A stretch of DNA of 64,000 nucleotides. Origin: Trissonchulus latispiculum. Lineage: Eukaryota; Nematoda; Enoplea; Enoplida; Ironidae. A model generated the notes under the pieces. It had not been told where the DNA came from, searched no databases, and was given only the letters and a program-made list of their open reading frames with translations. Of the stretch, positions 25,011-37,500 are shown in pieces (position 1 is the first letter of the stretch; each line of letters starts with the position of its first letter). Where the stretch lies: NCBI GenBank assembly GCA_030248195.1, contig JASAND010013074.1, positions 1 through 64,000 on the forward strand, given 5' to 3'. A program made the position numbers and the translations under genes.

Positions 25011-25242
25011 TTTGCATTAGAGATGAGGATTTTGGCTCGCGGATCGGCTTGGCTCGCGAGCCGAGCCGGAGAATTGAAACTCCGAGCCGAGCCGACCCTA
25101 ATCAAACTTTGTAATTCGACCAAATTTCCCTGTCAAATTTGAACTTCTTCAAATAAAAGATCCAACAAATTAGTTTTTAGTTTTCAACTTTACATTCTAA
25201 TTTTAAGTTTTTAGGTTTCTTGATACCTCCCAAGCGGTATAT

Positions 25243-27277
25243 TAGGGATCGAACCGGAACTGGAACTGGCTTTAAGAAACCGGAACCGGAACCGGAACCA
25301 GCACTTTAACATAACAAAAATAGAAATTTTTTTCTGACGTTTCGGACAATTTTTGCACAATTTCGCTTTTTTGTAGTTACTAGAATGTTGTAATAACGTT
25401 TGAATTATATTTTATAGTTATTTCAATGCACGAACATGAAATTTGCAATTTATTAAGAGATTTTTGTCTTATAGCATAGTTAAACTTAACTATATAGCTT
25501 TAAAACTAAAATTTAAAATTAATTATACACTGTATGAATATGCTATATTTATATTATTCGAGCACATTTTCGATGAATAAATGGCATCTATGTATTTTTA
25601 CATTATATATACGAATTTCGATGAATAATTTAATCGAATGCACGTTGACTTTTAAAGGAGATTTACTGCCAAATAAAATTTAATTTCTTAATTAGTTAAG
25701 CTGAATTTTCAATTAAGCTAAATAAGTAGATAGAAACTGATTCCACGAAATTTTTGCGAGCACCAAAAACTGCTCTTACAGCTTTCGGCAAAATAAGTCA
25801 GAAACTTGTTGGGTTGCCGCTTTTTCACAAAAAGGCAACCCTTTGTGTTGGGTATGTCCGTTATTATTCTCCGGATTCTTGTCCCCCCCTCTAACTTTTG
25901 ATTGGCTGGACCGATCCGGCTGAAATTTTTAGGGGGACTTGGGGGTGACCTAAAGTGCTCCCGGAAGTGCGGGCAGTTCGGTACTTCCCGGATTCCGGGA
26001 ATGGCGAATCCCGGAATTTTTTAGAATGGTAAGGGGGGACCAAGGGAAACGTAAAAATTTTTTGTCTCCGATTTTGCTTAAAAGTTGGTCATAGGGTAAT
26101 TCAACCACGCTGATTTCGAAACCGAAATCGAAATTTCCGGAAATTTTACGGATTTCGAGATATTGGACCCGGAAAATTCCGGATTTTGAAAATTTTTTCC
26201 GAAAGTGGTCGATATGGTACTCAAATGAAAGAGCTCGTCGATCTGATCAACTTTCCTTCTTGCGATATTTTCCGGAAATGTGTTTAGCGAAAGTTATGGC
26301 CGAAAAACTGAAAATCCGGGAATTCCCGAAAACCCGGATTTTGGGCCAAAAAATTTTTTGTCTCTGATTTTGCTTAAAAGTCGGTCATAGGGTAATTAGA
26401 CCACGCTGATTTCGAAACTGAAATCGAAATTTCCGGAAATTTTACGGATTTCGAGATATTGGACCCGGAAAATTCCAGATTTTGAAAAATTGTTCAGAAA
26501 GTGGTCGATATGATACTCAAATGAAAGAGCTCGTCGAGCTGAACAACTTTCCTTCTTGCGACATTTTCCGGAAATGTGTCTAGCGAAAGTTATGGCCGAA
26601 AAACTGAAAATCCGGGAATTCCCGAAAACCCGGATTTTGGACCAAAAAATTTTTTGTCTCTAATTTTGCTTAAAAGTTGTTCATAGGGTAATTCGACCAC
26701 GCTGATTTCGAAACTGAAATAGAAATTTCCGGAAAATTAACGGATTTCGTAGTACTCAACACGGAAAATTGATTTGTTTATAAGAGGAAAAATGCAAGCG
26801 GCAACCCCTTCATGCCAATATGCTTGTTGAGTTTTATCTGGCTTGTCTGATAGTTTCTAGTCATAATCATAAGTTCATTAACTTTACTACAGCTCCAGGA
26901 AAAGTTGCAACATTTTCAAAATACAAAATTAAAAAAGTAATGATGCCATTTACATTTTTAGAAACTAGATAAATTAATATAAATTAGATCTTTTGTAGAA
27001 ATAATAATAAATTTATATTCATAACAACGATACATTAGACATTATTATTACAAATTCTAAACATTCTAAGTAAAGTAATAGCGCCGCAGGCGAAAAATTT
27101 TGAATAAATCATATGCTGTTTATATATAAGAGAATCGCAGTTTTTCAAAAAGTTTTAAAGAAGTTTGATGAAATTTTTGAAAATTTTAATAAAATTTTGC
27201 TTTTGATCAGAGGCTAAAATTGGTTCCGGTTCCGGTACGTTTTCAAAAACCGGAACCGGAATTCCGGTCGATCCCTA
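25243..27277. mobile_element. hAT-like GGAACC element, reverse relative of 10,296-12,168
   Basis: TAGGGATCGA at 25,243 and TCGATCCCTA at 27,277, with GGAACC repeats inside the ends. The interior matches the reverse complement of 10,296-12,168, except for a 1-kb insertion at 25,811-26,822. The flanking 8-mers match poorly (5 of 8), probably because one side is AT microsatellite. Confidence 0.85.
25811..26822. mobile_element. 1.0-kb insertion carrying a 296-bp tandem repeat
   Basis: It starts with the hairpin GGGTTGCC...GGCAACCC, has GCGGCAACCC near its right end, and is flanked by CTTGTT (25,805-25,810; 26,823-26,828). The sister element at 11,510-11,560 lacks it. The interior has about 2.4 units of 296 bp (TTTGTCTC at 26,061, 26,357, 26,653) that contain a diverged core, GATACTCAAATGAAAGAGC. 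Confidence 0.75.
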
Positions 27278-28104
27278 ATATATATATACAAGTAATAAAA
27301 ATGCTCCTCCGGAGCATGAAAAAGTAATATGGGTAGTGGTGAGGTTGTAAAATCAAGAGAGGACTAGTCTTAAAAATGCCCGGGCTAGGTTCAAAAAAAG
27401 AAGAGGACTAGGTTGTGGGCGAATTAATATGGGCACAGCTTCGCCGAGCAACCCATATTCGCGGACTGAAAAAGTTATATACATATTATACGTACCAGTA
27501 GTTACGGTAGGTAAATAATATACGCCTATGATAAACGAGTTTTAGTGGAAGCAGACATTTCTTTCGATAAACTCTGAATATTTATCTACTGAGCGTTTTA
27601 ACCATTTATAAGAAAAGAGCATATTTCAACAATAACTTCCAGGATCGGGACTCTCTCCGGCGATCTTCTATTTCTATTCAACCGTTAGCGTTACAATCAT
27701 AGCCTCGGTTTTTTCTCGTTGCTAGTCGTAGTCCAGCACAACCAAATTATATACTATATAGTTTATTTATATGTAACTGCTGGAGTTGTATTTATTGACT
27801 GACATTAATTGCTTTGTATATGGCAATCGAAATGGCGAAGCGTGAAAGCCCGCGAATATGGGTTGCTCGGCGAAGCTGTGCCCATATTAATTCGCCCACA
27901 ACCTAGTCCTCTTCTTTTTTTGAACCTAGCCCCATATTAGGCATTTTTAAGACTAGTCCTCTCTTGATTTTACAACCTCACCCTACCCATATTACTTTTT
28001 CATGCTCCGGAGGGCTGCATTTTTATTACTTGTCCTTCTGTCATTTTACAGGTTCCCTTTCCAGCAGTGAACTAACGCAGATAAGGAGCTTGAACAATGT
28101 AATG

Positions 28105-29620
28105 GGCTTTCATTTGATACCAAACATGACCACTTTTGAAGACTAATTTTTGACCCACGCCAGCCAAAGGTCGGTGGAGCCACTTTTTGTGGCTGGTATA
28201 ATCACAAAACTTGATCGCCTCGCCAAGGGCTTTAATTTTACACCAAACTTGACCACTTTTGAAGACTTTCATTTTTGACCCACACCGGACCCACTGTAGG
28301 TGGGGCACCCGCAGGTCGGTGGGGCCACGTTCTGGAGGTGGTATAATGACAAAAGTTGATCGCCTCGCCACGGCTTTCATTTGAGACCAAACTGGACCAC
28401 TTTGGAAGACTTTCATTTTTGACCCACACCGGACCCACAGTGGGTGGAGCACCCACCCACAGGTCGGTGGGGCCACTTTTGTGGGTGACATAATGACAAA
28501 AGTTGATCGCCTCGCCAAGGGCTTTCATTTGATACCAAACTTGACCACTTTTGAAGACTTTCATTTTTGACCCACACCGGAGCCACAGTGGGTGGGGCAT
28601 CCACCCACAGGTCGGTGGGGCCACTTTTTGTGGGTGGCATAATGACAAAAGTTGATCGCCTCGCCAAGGGCTTTCGTTTGATACCAAACTTGACCACTTT
28701 TGACGACTTTTCATTTTTGACCCACACCGGACCCACAGTGGGTGGGGCACCCACCCCAGGTCGGTGGTGCCACATTTTGTTGTTGGCATAATGACAAAAG
28801 TTGATCGCCTCGCCAAGGGCTTTCGTTTGATACCAAACTTGACCACTTTTGAAGACTTTCATTTTGACCCACCGGACCCACAGTGGGTGGGGCACCCCAC
28901 CCACAGGTCGGTGGGGCCACTTTTTGTGGGGGTGGCATAATGACAAAAAAGAGTTGATCACCTCGCCAAAGGGCTTTCGTTTGATACCAAACTTGACCAC
29001 TTTTGACGACTTACATTTTGACCCACACCAGGCCACAGTGGGTGGGGCACCCCACCCACAGGTCGGTGGGGCCACTTTTTGTGGTTGGAATTATGACAAA
29101 AGTTGATCGCCTCGCCAAGGGCTTTCGTTTGATCCCAAACTTGACCACTTTTGAAGACTTTCATTTTGACCCACACCGGACCCCACAGTGGGTGGGCCAC
29201 CACCACAGGTCGGTGGGGCCACTTTTTGTGGGTGGCATAATGACAAAAGTTGATCGCCTCGCCAAGGGCTTTCATTTGATACCAAACTTGACCACTTTTG
29301 AAGACTTTCATTTTGACCCACACCGGAGCCACAGTGGGTGGGCACCCACCCAGAGTCGGTGGGGCCACTTTTTTGTGGGTGGCATAATGACAAAAGTTGG
29401 TCGCCTCGCCAAGGGCTTTCATTTGATACCAAACTTGACCACTTTTGAAGACTTTCATTTTTTGACCCACACCGGACCCACAGTGGGTGGGGCACCCGAC
29501 CCCAGGTCGGGGTGGGGCCACTTTTGTGGGTGGCACAATGACAAAAAGTTGATCGCCTCGCCAAGGGCTTTCATTTGATACTAAACTTGACCACTTTTGA
29601 AGACTTTCATTTTGCCAAGG
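28105..29620 (-). repeat. About 148-bp minisatellite, about 10 units
   Basis: On the minus strand each unit reads AAGTGGTCAAGTTTGGTATC, AAATGAAAGCCCTTGGCGAG, GCGATCAACTTTTGTCATTA, then a GGTGGG/CCACCC-rich spacer. GATCGCCTC sites on the + strand at 28,213, 28,358, 28,504, 28,654, 28,803 and onward are 145-153 bp apart. The long ORFs on both strands here are artefacts of the repeat. Confidence 0.94.
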
Positions 29621-29621
29621 A

Positions 29622-30035
29622 CCAGGGGGGGGCGGGGGGGGGGCACCCCCCGACCGAGAGGGCCGGGGCGGTAAGGGCCGCCCCAAGGCCGAAAAATTTT
29701 GAGTGAATTTTTAGGCAATTTCTAGTATAAGTGAGAACTAGCACTTTTCGTCAAAACAGGTGAAAAAATGCAAAGTTTGGGCCCATCTCTGAAACCTCTT
29801 GAGAAATCCCCTCTTACGGATAGCAAATCCCGGGGGGTCCCCCGCAGGCCGGGGGCCCGGGGGGGGGGGGGGGGGGGGGGGGGGGCCGCCCCCCGGGCGC
29901 CCCGCCCCGGCGTATCCCCCGCGGCCCGGGGCGGGGGGGCGGGGGGGGGGGGGGGCCGCCCCGGGCGCCGCCCGGGCAGCACTTCCGAAAAGCGTTTTGA
30001 CCAGAGGGCGGGCGGGGGGCAAAAGAGGGGGGGGG
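29622..30035. repeat. G/C homopolymer-rich variable part of copy B
   Basis: Runs of G up to more than 20 (29,850-29,960) and CCCCCC blocks. The translated Gly/Pro/Arg ORFs are not genes. Base calls here may be unreliable. Confidence 0.7.
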
Positions 30036-30174
30036 GCCGGGTGGTACCGGTGGAACTCCGAGTACTTTACGATGGTAACATTTTTACCCCGCCTCTAATA
30101 GCTGGCACCAGGCCAACACTGTCTCCGGGGGCCGCGCAGACGCCTTTATACCCGGGCTATCGCGCCCCTACATA

Positions 30175-30175
<1 letters not shown>

Positions 30176-30236
<61 letters not shown>
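30176..30236. repeat. AT dinucleotide microsatellite
   Basis: About 28 AT repeats between composite copy B and the next hAT-like element. Confidence 0.95.
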
Positions 30237-31359
30237 TAGGGATCGACCGGATCCAAAATTTTGCCGGATCCGAACACGGATCCGGGTCCAGTTTGGATCC
30301 GGCCGGATCCGGATCTAGTCATCAAAATACATGTAAATTTTTAAAATTTTGTTCTTTGATTTTGTTAATGCTTATTAATGTTTTTATGGTTTTGCAAGTT
30401 TATGTTTTTTATGTTTTTTTGAAGCATTACAATGCAGGTAGTGATTTTATTTAATAATTTTCAGCAATTTCGTGGTGTTTGATACTGCAAATGAGTTAAG
30501 AAACATTTAGCCTGAAAGAAACAATTTTCACTAAGTATACGTATATCTAAAGAATTTTTGAAATGTGTGGGCCGCAGCCGCAGATATGGGACAGTTTACA
30601 ATCAAAGTTTTTCAACAACAATTTTTCAACAAAATCAGCAGATTAGTAGATTAACATTACCTTACCATTAACTTCTTACATGGAGCCTAGAAAAACATAA
30701 AACCAATACTTGCACATCTTAAAAATTTCACTGAAGTTAAATTTTTTGAGTTTACAAGTCGGTTAGGCTTACTTGTCTAATAATTTTGCAATACATAAAA
30801 AATAGTTAAACGCTCTAAGTAGGCCTAGAGTTTTGCTACTACTGAGAAACCATTTTATTAAAAGCATCGCTTAAAAATTCAGAAAAGCACAAGTTAAAAT
30901 TGGGAAACCCAACACTTCAAGGAGCGTGATATATAATTGCAAACTTTTAAATTTTTGTCTATAGATGTCTTAAAATAACTACTCATGGAGACCTATTTAA
31001 CACTGATTTATAAAAAATTACATAATTATGGAAAATATATATGTATATAGAAATTCATTTGGCATGACTTGCGTAAAAATTAGTTAACAAATATCAAAGT
31101 CTATGTAATTATTCGAGTTCAGTTGAATATTAAGATACACAGGGGTCTGGGGGCGGTAGCCCCCGGTAAAAGCCACGCTCTTAGCACGAAAAATCGCTTC
31201 TAGAAATTAATTTAGAGCACTCCAGGCATTTATATTTTAGTTTCAGTAATAAATTTCCTTTGGTTTGTTAACTGCAAAAAAGATCCGGATCCGGATGGTT
31301 TTTCTGCCGGATCCGGATCTGCAATATCCGGCAGGATCCGGATATCCGGTCGATCCCTA
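30237..31359. mobile_element. hAT-like element with GGATCC subterminal repeats
   Basis: TAGGGATCGACCGGATCC at 30,237 and GGTCGATCCCTA ending at 31,359; flanks ATATATAC and ATATACAC (7 of 8). Tandem CCGGATCCGGATCC lies inside both ends. Same outermost termini as the 10,296 element but a different hexamer and interior. A CA microsatellite (31,361-31,412) follows. Confidence 0.85.
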
Positions 31360-31422
<63 letters not shown>

Positions 31423-32034
31423 CATATATATATTACAGCAAGAAAGACTTAGCTTGAAATTAGACATCTTACAACTATTTCTTTTTAATAAAACATTTTC
31501 ATCTATTTTGTAAGATTTGCTGACAGGAACCTAATTTATATACATATAGTCAGCATACTTACTAACACCTCAAGTTATTAAAAAGGCGTTAAAACCAAAT
31601 TTGCTACTAGTCCATAAAGGCAAGACGCTTCAAGAAATTTGACCAAGACAACATGGAAAAACAAAATTCTATGCAATCGAAAGAATTTTAAACTTCGCGA
31701 GCCGAACCGATCCACTTTCAAAATCTTCCCGAGCCGACCTCATTTTCTCCCGAGCCGAGCCGACCTCATTTTCTCCCGAGCCGAGCCGACCTCTTTTTCT
31801 CGCGAGCCGAGCCGAGCCAGCAAAGTCCGGCTCGTCCTCATCTCTAATTTGCAGTGAATATATTTCTGTTCGATCGGCAGCAAAAGTTTAAAATTCTATT
31901 TCCAAGGGGTACTAAATATGTTTGTTATCAATTTAGCTAAAAGTTGTATGTAGCAATTTTCAACTTCTATCCAGCTTTTCGTTGGATAGATAGAGGTGAA
32001 AGTTTTTGGCTTAACCTTAAGAGTACATCTAGCG

Positions 32035-32484
32035 TAGGATTGTCCCCGGGCCGTGTAGCGGGCCCTGGGCCGGGCCCGGGCCGGGCCAGCCCGGTTTAGG
32101 CCCGGGTCCGGAAAATTTTGAGTTGGGCCCGGCCCGGCTCTGGCTGAAAGCCCGGCCCGCTACCGGGCCCGGTTTTTTAAGCCGGGCCCACCGGGCCTGC
32201 CGGGCTTCCGGGCCCACCGGGCCTACCGGGCTCACCGGGCCGGCCTGGCTCATCGTGTCTGCGGGGCTCAGTTTGCGAGTCTGGGACTTCCTGCGGCCCG
32301 GGCTTTGAGCCGGGCTTAGTAGCGGGCCCGGGCCTATCACCGGACCCGGGGATTTGAAGCCGGGCCGGGTATCGGGCTCCGGGCTTTGATTGAGCTCCGG
32401 GCCTAGTAGCGGGCCCTGGGTTCCGGGCCGGGCCTGGGCCGGGCCAGGCCCGGGCCCGGTCAATTTCTTATCGGAACAACCCTG
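32035..32484. mobile_element. hAT-like MITE with GGGCCC subterminal repeats
   Basis: TAGGATTGTCCCCGGGCC at 32,035 and GGAACAACCCTG at 32,484; 8-bp flanks ATCTAGCG and ATCTATCG (7 of 8). Most of its 450 bp is GGGCCC/CCGGGC repeat. A second, truncated left end (TAGGGTTGTCCTCGGGCC) lies at 32,533. The 216-aa minus ORF is repeat translation. Confidence 0.85.
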
Positions 32485-32969
32485 ATCTATCGTACGAGCG
32501 GCTGGATCGAAAAAAGTTTTTAGATTCGTGCTCCTAGGGTTGTCCTCGGGCCGTGTAGCGGGCTCCAGGTCCACTATGCAACTTTTTAACAATATTGAGG
32601 ACAATTTTGGATTCCCCTTGGAAAACTTAAAATATTTAAAATTTTGCTGCAGATCGATCAAACATGTATTCCAGTGCATCTACACCAAATTTGAACTCAA
32701 TTGGTTACATTTTGCGAAAGTTCTTCACACACAGGTGTGGGCCTGCCTTAGTATCGCCAGGAATAAATACATATGTCTACATTTTTAGCGAAGAATTAGC
32801 GTTTTTCCGGTACAAGCTCAAAAATAGGCTGTTTTTAAGCTTCAATGAGCTCATAAGTCATAAGTGCATAAATTTTGCTAAAATAGAAAAAGTTTGACCA
32901 TTTGACCTCGAAAACTTTATTTTTCGACACTTTTGGGCGACCGTTATAAATAAAATAAAGCGTACCCTC

Positions 32970-33231
32970 TAGTGTTGTTCACCGGCCCAATTTTTCGTGG
33001 ACTGTCCGGCCCAGCTAGCGACCCGGTCGGCCAGCCAATGCCTGCCGGCCCGGGAACGGTCGGCCGGCCGGTGCCACTTTTCGCCGGCCATCTAACATAC
33101 AAATAAAAATAGAAAAATTTGAGTTTTCAAGGCAGATTGTAGCCAGCCTGTTCTCGGCCGGCGGACGCCGGCTGGCCGGCCCACTTTGGACCTGGACCGG
33201 CCGGTCTAGACAAGGTCGGTGCACAACACTA
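32970..33231. mobile_element. hAT-like MITE with GGCCGGCC subterminal repeats
   Basis: TAGTGTTGTTCACCGGCC at 32,970 and GGTCGGTGCACAACACTA ending at 33,231; flanks GTACCCTC and GTACCATC (7 of 8). 262 bp, with CCGGCC-type repeats inside both ends. Confidence 0.88.
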
Positions 33232-33239
33232 GTACCATC

Positions 33240-34591
33240 CCCTATTAAAAACTGCCTAACTAACTTTACTGAATGGAAGCAGTAACCAAGCGAGATAAAT
33301 GCAGGGTTCTTTTACCACAGCTTGGCTGAACATTCTGTAGCTGCAAGGAATAAGACAGGTTTTAGATCAAAAGCACAACCGATTCATGCATATTGTTGAA
33401 AACCGTAATAAGCGCAACATAAAGTTTAATTCAGTTAAAATTTTTACACAAGCACAACGTTAGCAGTCAGTCGTACAGACCGCGTTCCGAGATGGGGCTG
33501 TGGCCATATTATGATAACAAGGAGGTGCTGGCAGGCAGACCGCAAAACTCACGCACGTTCTCATGACAGATTTCCAAGCAGTCTCCTGTTATCTTCCCAC
33601 AACCCAAGTCGTATTTTACCGATCAGTAAGGTTGGACAGCTGAGTTTCCTGCTGATGCTACGGCAGAAAATACAAAAGTTACTGGTGTGAAAAGTACAAA
33701 AAGCTCCGCTAGTGGCTTATCGCATAGGAAGACGTTTGCAGAAAACTAGAAAACTTCCAGTAGTTTTTCCAGGGGTCTTAGTGAATGGCCAAGATTTGCT
33801 TGGATCAGCTTGCCCTGGAACTAGATAAACACAAATTGTTGTTTAGCTACAGAAATAAGACAGTGAAAAGACATAACTTGCTCCAAACTAAAATTACTCT
33901 CATTTATTCCGACAGTCGAGGTAAAGAGAGAGAGAGAGCAGCTTAGACTGTCTGTTGAGCTAGAACGAGGCATGTGCCGAATTTCCTCCTACAAAAATCG
34001 CTTCTGAAGAATTCAACCAGTTTTGCGCAGCAAAGACAGTGTTTGCAACGCCAAACAACCACTAACCAAGACAGGACGCTGGGGCCCTGATACAGTAGTA
34101 TAGCTGGCGATTGCTACGGACTCTGGCCATTTACAACAGTCGACTTTCCTGCGCACCCTGGTAAAACAGCATAGAAACTGTGATTTCCAAATTTCCAACT
34201 TCCAGGTCAACCACCTCAAGATGCAATCTGAGAACGGTCCTTAGGATACAGTGCACAATTTAAGGTTGCGCCTTATACCCTGTTCTAATACGTACTTTAT
34301 AATTTTCTGATTTCCTCTTCTAATATATACAGTAGTCATATCAAAGCGTCCAAGAAGACTCTAGTACACCTTTTCTTTGAATTTGCATACGTAAGCTTCG
34401 AAGTGTGCATGCACTCATTTCAGTTTGTGAATTTGCAGATGGTAAAAATAGTTTTAAAATTTATTTTAAAACTGGTATAAATAATATTTCAAACAAAGGG
34501 AGGTATGTAGTTTGACACGAAGAGTTTGTCCACCAGTATGGATTTTTCTTTTTTCAGCGTATCATAGACCTGTTTATCATTTTGTGTGAAC
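33240..34591. other. Region upstream of THADA
   Basis: Unique-looking, no repeats recognised apart from a short GA run at 33,926-33,939. It should hold the THADA promoter and 5' UTR, but no element can be assigned from sequence. Confidence 0.4.
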
Positions 34592-37500
34592 ATGAATAAG
34601 TACCGGGATTGTTTGAAGGTTAGTCTTAAATTCCTTTTTATCCGGTTTATCTCTATTTCAGTTTTCACATTACCTTCCTATACGTTTGAACTGAAGTTGG
34701 AGTTCTTGGATTCTTCTTGTGCTCTGTCCGAATTATATAATTTTGTTGTTTGCAAATTTCTTGTGCCTTTAAATTCTTCTAAAATTGTTATCTGTAAAGT
34801 GTCAGTTTTCTGTAAAGGTATCCTTTGTGGGGCCTCGCGAAAGCTCATCGGCTAATGGGCTGAAGGTAACTATATGTACCTACTTTACCTTCTAAAATTG
34901 TTTTCCATATCAAGGTTTTTATGAGCCGTTTTCTGTGTCAACGTCAGATAGAACACGAAACCAATAAAATCAGATTATTCCCTTATGCCGTTAATATTTC
35001 ATATTTTTAAATTTCATTTAAAAGTTGGAATATTATAAAGTTTGAAAATTATTGTATATATTTGAGAAAATGTGTCCTCTCTTGAAAATTCCATCTAAAG
35101 TCCCCTATTCACGATTTCCCCTATTCACGATTTGAAATTTGTGGAATTTGTGTACTAAAATCATTGGAATTTTGTGTTACTTACTTACATAATTTTGGTA
35201 AAAATTATTTTAGGCACTACAAAAGGAGGATCTTAGCCTACTGCCATCTGAAGAAGCAGTTGACTTAGTTGGAACCCTGTTGAGACTGCTTAATGAAAAG
35301 GTTCTGTTTTGCGCTAGTATATCATAGGGGTCGCGGTAGTGACCCCTATAATATGAGTGAAAATGGTCGAATGACCGTGTAAAACAAGGCTGCGCAGAAG
35401 CTGCGCAGATCCTGCGCAGATTATGTGCGCAAAAAATTGTACGTGTCGAGTTTTGTATGTTCCTGAAGTTTCATCCCCGTACCACTTAAAAAGTTATGCC
35501 AAATAATCGCTTACGAGAGTGATGTTTTTTTCCGGTTCTCCGCTTTGACGTTTGGTAAGGGGGTTTTGTAGCTTTAATAACAACAGATAGAAAAATTTTT
35601 GCCTATGAAAACCATATATATTCTTGGAGTACGCAACCAAAATAAGCCGATAGGCTAGTTATGATGCCTCCCAGAGCCGGAAAAAATTTTTGGTGGGGGG
35701 GCAAAGTCGGCCAAAACGCTAAAATGGCCAAAAAGTATGCTTCAAAGGCGCCGTAATAAGTAAGACTGGGCTATATATGGGGCAATACTGCCTATATGGC
35801 TGAATAGGACACATATCAGGGTCGTTCAATTGCTATATGATTTTCCGGCCCTGAGCGTAATTTTTGGGTACTGGCCTGCCAAAGTTGGTTAATTTTGGTT
35901 CCAACCTTGAACTTAGTTTTTTCGCTTATTTTGCGACCTGGAAGGCTCAACTCTTGCGTGCAAAGGTTTTTGCGGACGGAGAATCGATTCCCGCTATCAA
36001 GTTTATGCCCGGACTGACCCGGGGTTGCTGGGCTGGTTCCACCCTCCGTCTGAAGGGTCATGTTGGCAACCGCTACTCTGGAGGCCATTCATATTAGCTC
36101 TATTGCCTCTCAAAACTTTCTCTATAGGGGTTTTCTGGTGCGCCCAGCTCATTTCCGTTTTGCCGCCCGACTCATCCATCTTGCTGGGCTGGTTCCACTT
36201 TGCCGTCTGGAGGGTCATGTCGGCAACCGTTTCCTGGACGTCCATACTAGGCTCTACTTGGCCTCTCAAAACTTTCTCTATAGGGGTTTTCTGGTGTGCC
36301 CAGCTGAGCCCTAAGCCCTAAGCGAGCTGAGCAACTTTTGTCATAGAACTGCATGCTCAAAGTGGCTGTAGAGTGCTGTGGTGGGGTTGGGTGGGGACTT
36401 AGGCGATTTTGGGTCAAAAAAAATTTTTCAAAAGTGGTCAAATTTGGTATCAAATGAAAGCCCTAAGCGAGCTGAGCAACTTTTGTCGTAAAACTGCATG
36501 CTCAAAGTGGCTGTAGAGTGCTGTGGTGGGGTGGGGTGGGGACTTGGCGATTTTCGGTCAAAAATGAAATTTTTCAAAAGTGGTCAGATTTGGTACCAAA
36601 TGAAAGCCCTAAGTGCGCTGAATAACTTTTGTCATAGAATTCCATGCTCAAAGTGGCTGTAGAGTGCTGTGGTGGGGTGGGGTAGGCGATTTTCGGTCAA
36701 AAATGAAATTTTTCAAAAGTGGTCAGATTTGGTACCAAATGAAAGCCCTAAGCGAGCTGAGCAACTTTTGTCATAGAACTGCATGCTCAAAGTGGCTGTA
36801 GAGTGCTGTGGTGGGGTGGGGTGGGGACGTAAGCGATTTTGGGTCAAATAGTATATATCTGCTTGCGCATGGTGATCGGAAATATATTATGTTGGTTCTT
36901 TTTTGCGCATACATATGTAAAAGAATGGAAAACAAGAACCAAAAATGCTCATTTGTCGCATGTAAAATACATATGAGTACTCTCAGGCAGGTTGTACAAA
37001 CACGGAAACTAGCCTGTAAAATGCATATGAGTGGCGTTGAGGTTGTAAATTAAGAAAAACAAGTTGCAACGGCTTAACATACGAGCCTGTCCTACAACGA
37101 GGCTCATATTGGCGTCACAGTGCAGCCTTCTTAACGATCATCAGGTCATCATATTAAAGAAAAAACGAATGAATAGATATAACATGTTAACATTGTGGCT
37201 TGAAAGAAATGGACAGAACGAAGTGAATTGCGACACCTCAAGTTTAACTGTACATGCAAGCTGATGTTTCCCGAAACACCATGGCACCTACTATTTCCGG
37301 AAGCACTATAGTACACCTACTGTATTCTCGGAACACTATGACACACTACTCTCACATACGTAATGCTTTCCCCACATGGCTCTGAGTCAGAGCGCAAAGT
37401 GGCATGCCGTGTAATGCGTATGCACAGTATAATGTCTTAGCGACAAGATGTGTGAAGGACAATTTTGTAATGAAAAGCTTTACGCGCTATTTATATGAAG

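Larger units (their letters stand above)
27288..30180 (-). mobile_element. Composite hairpin-array-foldback element, copy B (inverted)
   Basis: Read on the minus strand it has the order of copy A: end segment 30,180-30,040 (GTAGGGGCGCGATAG, GGGTATAAAGGCGTC, GTGTTGGCCTGGTGCCAGCT), G/C-rich variable part, minisatellite (29,620-28,105), the about 70-bp link (28,104-28,034), then the foldback (28,033-27,288). Link and end segments clearly match copy A, while the arrays differ in sequence. Its terminal hairpin keeps only one arm. Confidence 0.82.
25018..31846. mobile_element. hAT-like element (GAGCC repeats), expanded to 6.8 kb by nested insertions
   Basis: TAGAGATGAGGA at 25,018 and TCCTCATCTCTA ending at 31,846 form the TIR. 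The flanks ATTTGCAT and ATTTGCAG match at 7 of 8 bases. GAGCC-type tandem repeats lie just inside both ends (25,040-25,095; 31,695-31,820). Removing the insertions 25,243-31,359 leaves roughly 0.7 kb, a MITE-sized element. Confidence 0.8.

Noticed and set aside
28072..29686. Long minus and plus ORFs (up to 242 aa) in the 28-29.6 kb array
   Set aside because: Same peptide repeated with frame slips; a by-product of unit lengths close to multiples of three.
29738..30175. Gly/Pro/Arg-rich ORFs
   Set aside because: Translation of G and C homopolymers.
32029..32679. 216-aa minus ORF rich in GPGPAQ
   Set aside because: Translation of the GGGCCC repeat of a MITE with defined ends.
34013..34219. 68-aa minus ORF upstream of THADA
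   Set aside because: No similarity and no conserved start context; likely chance.
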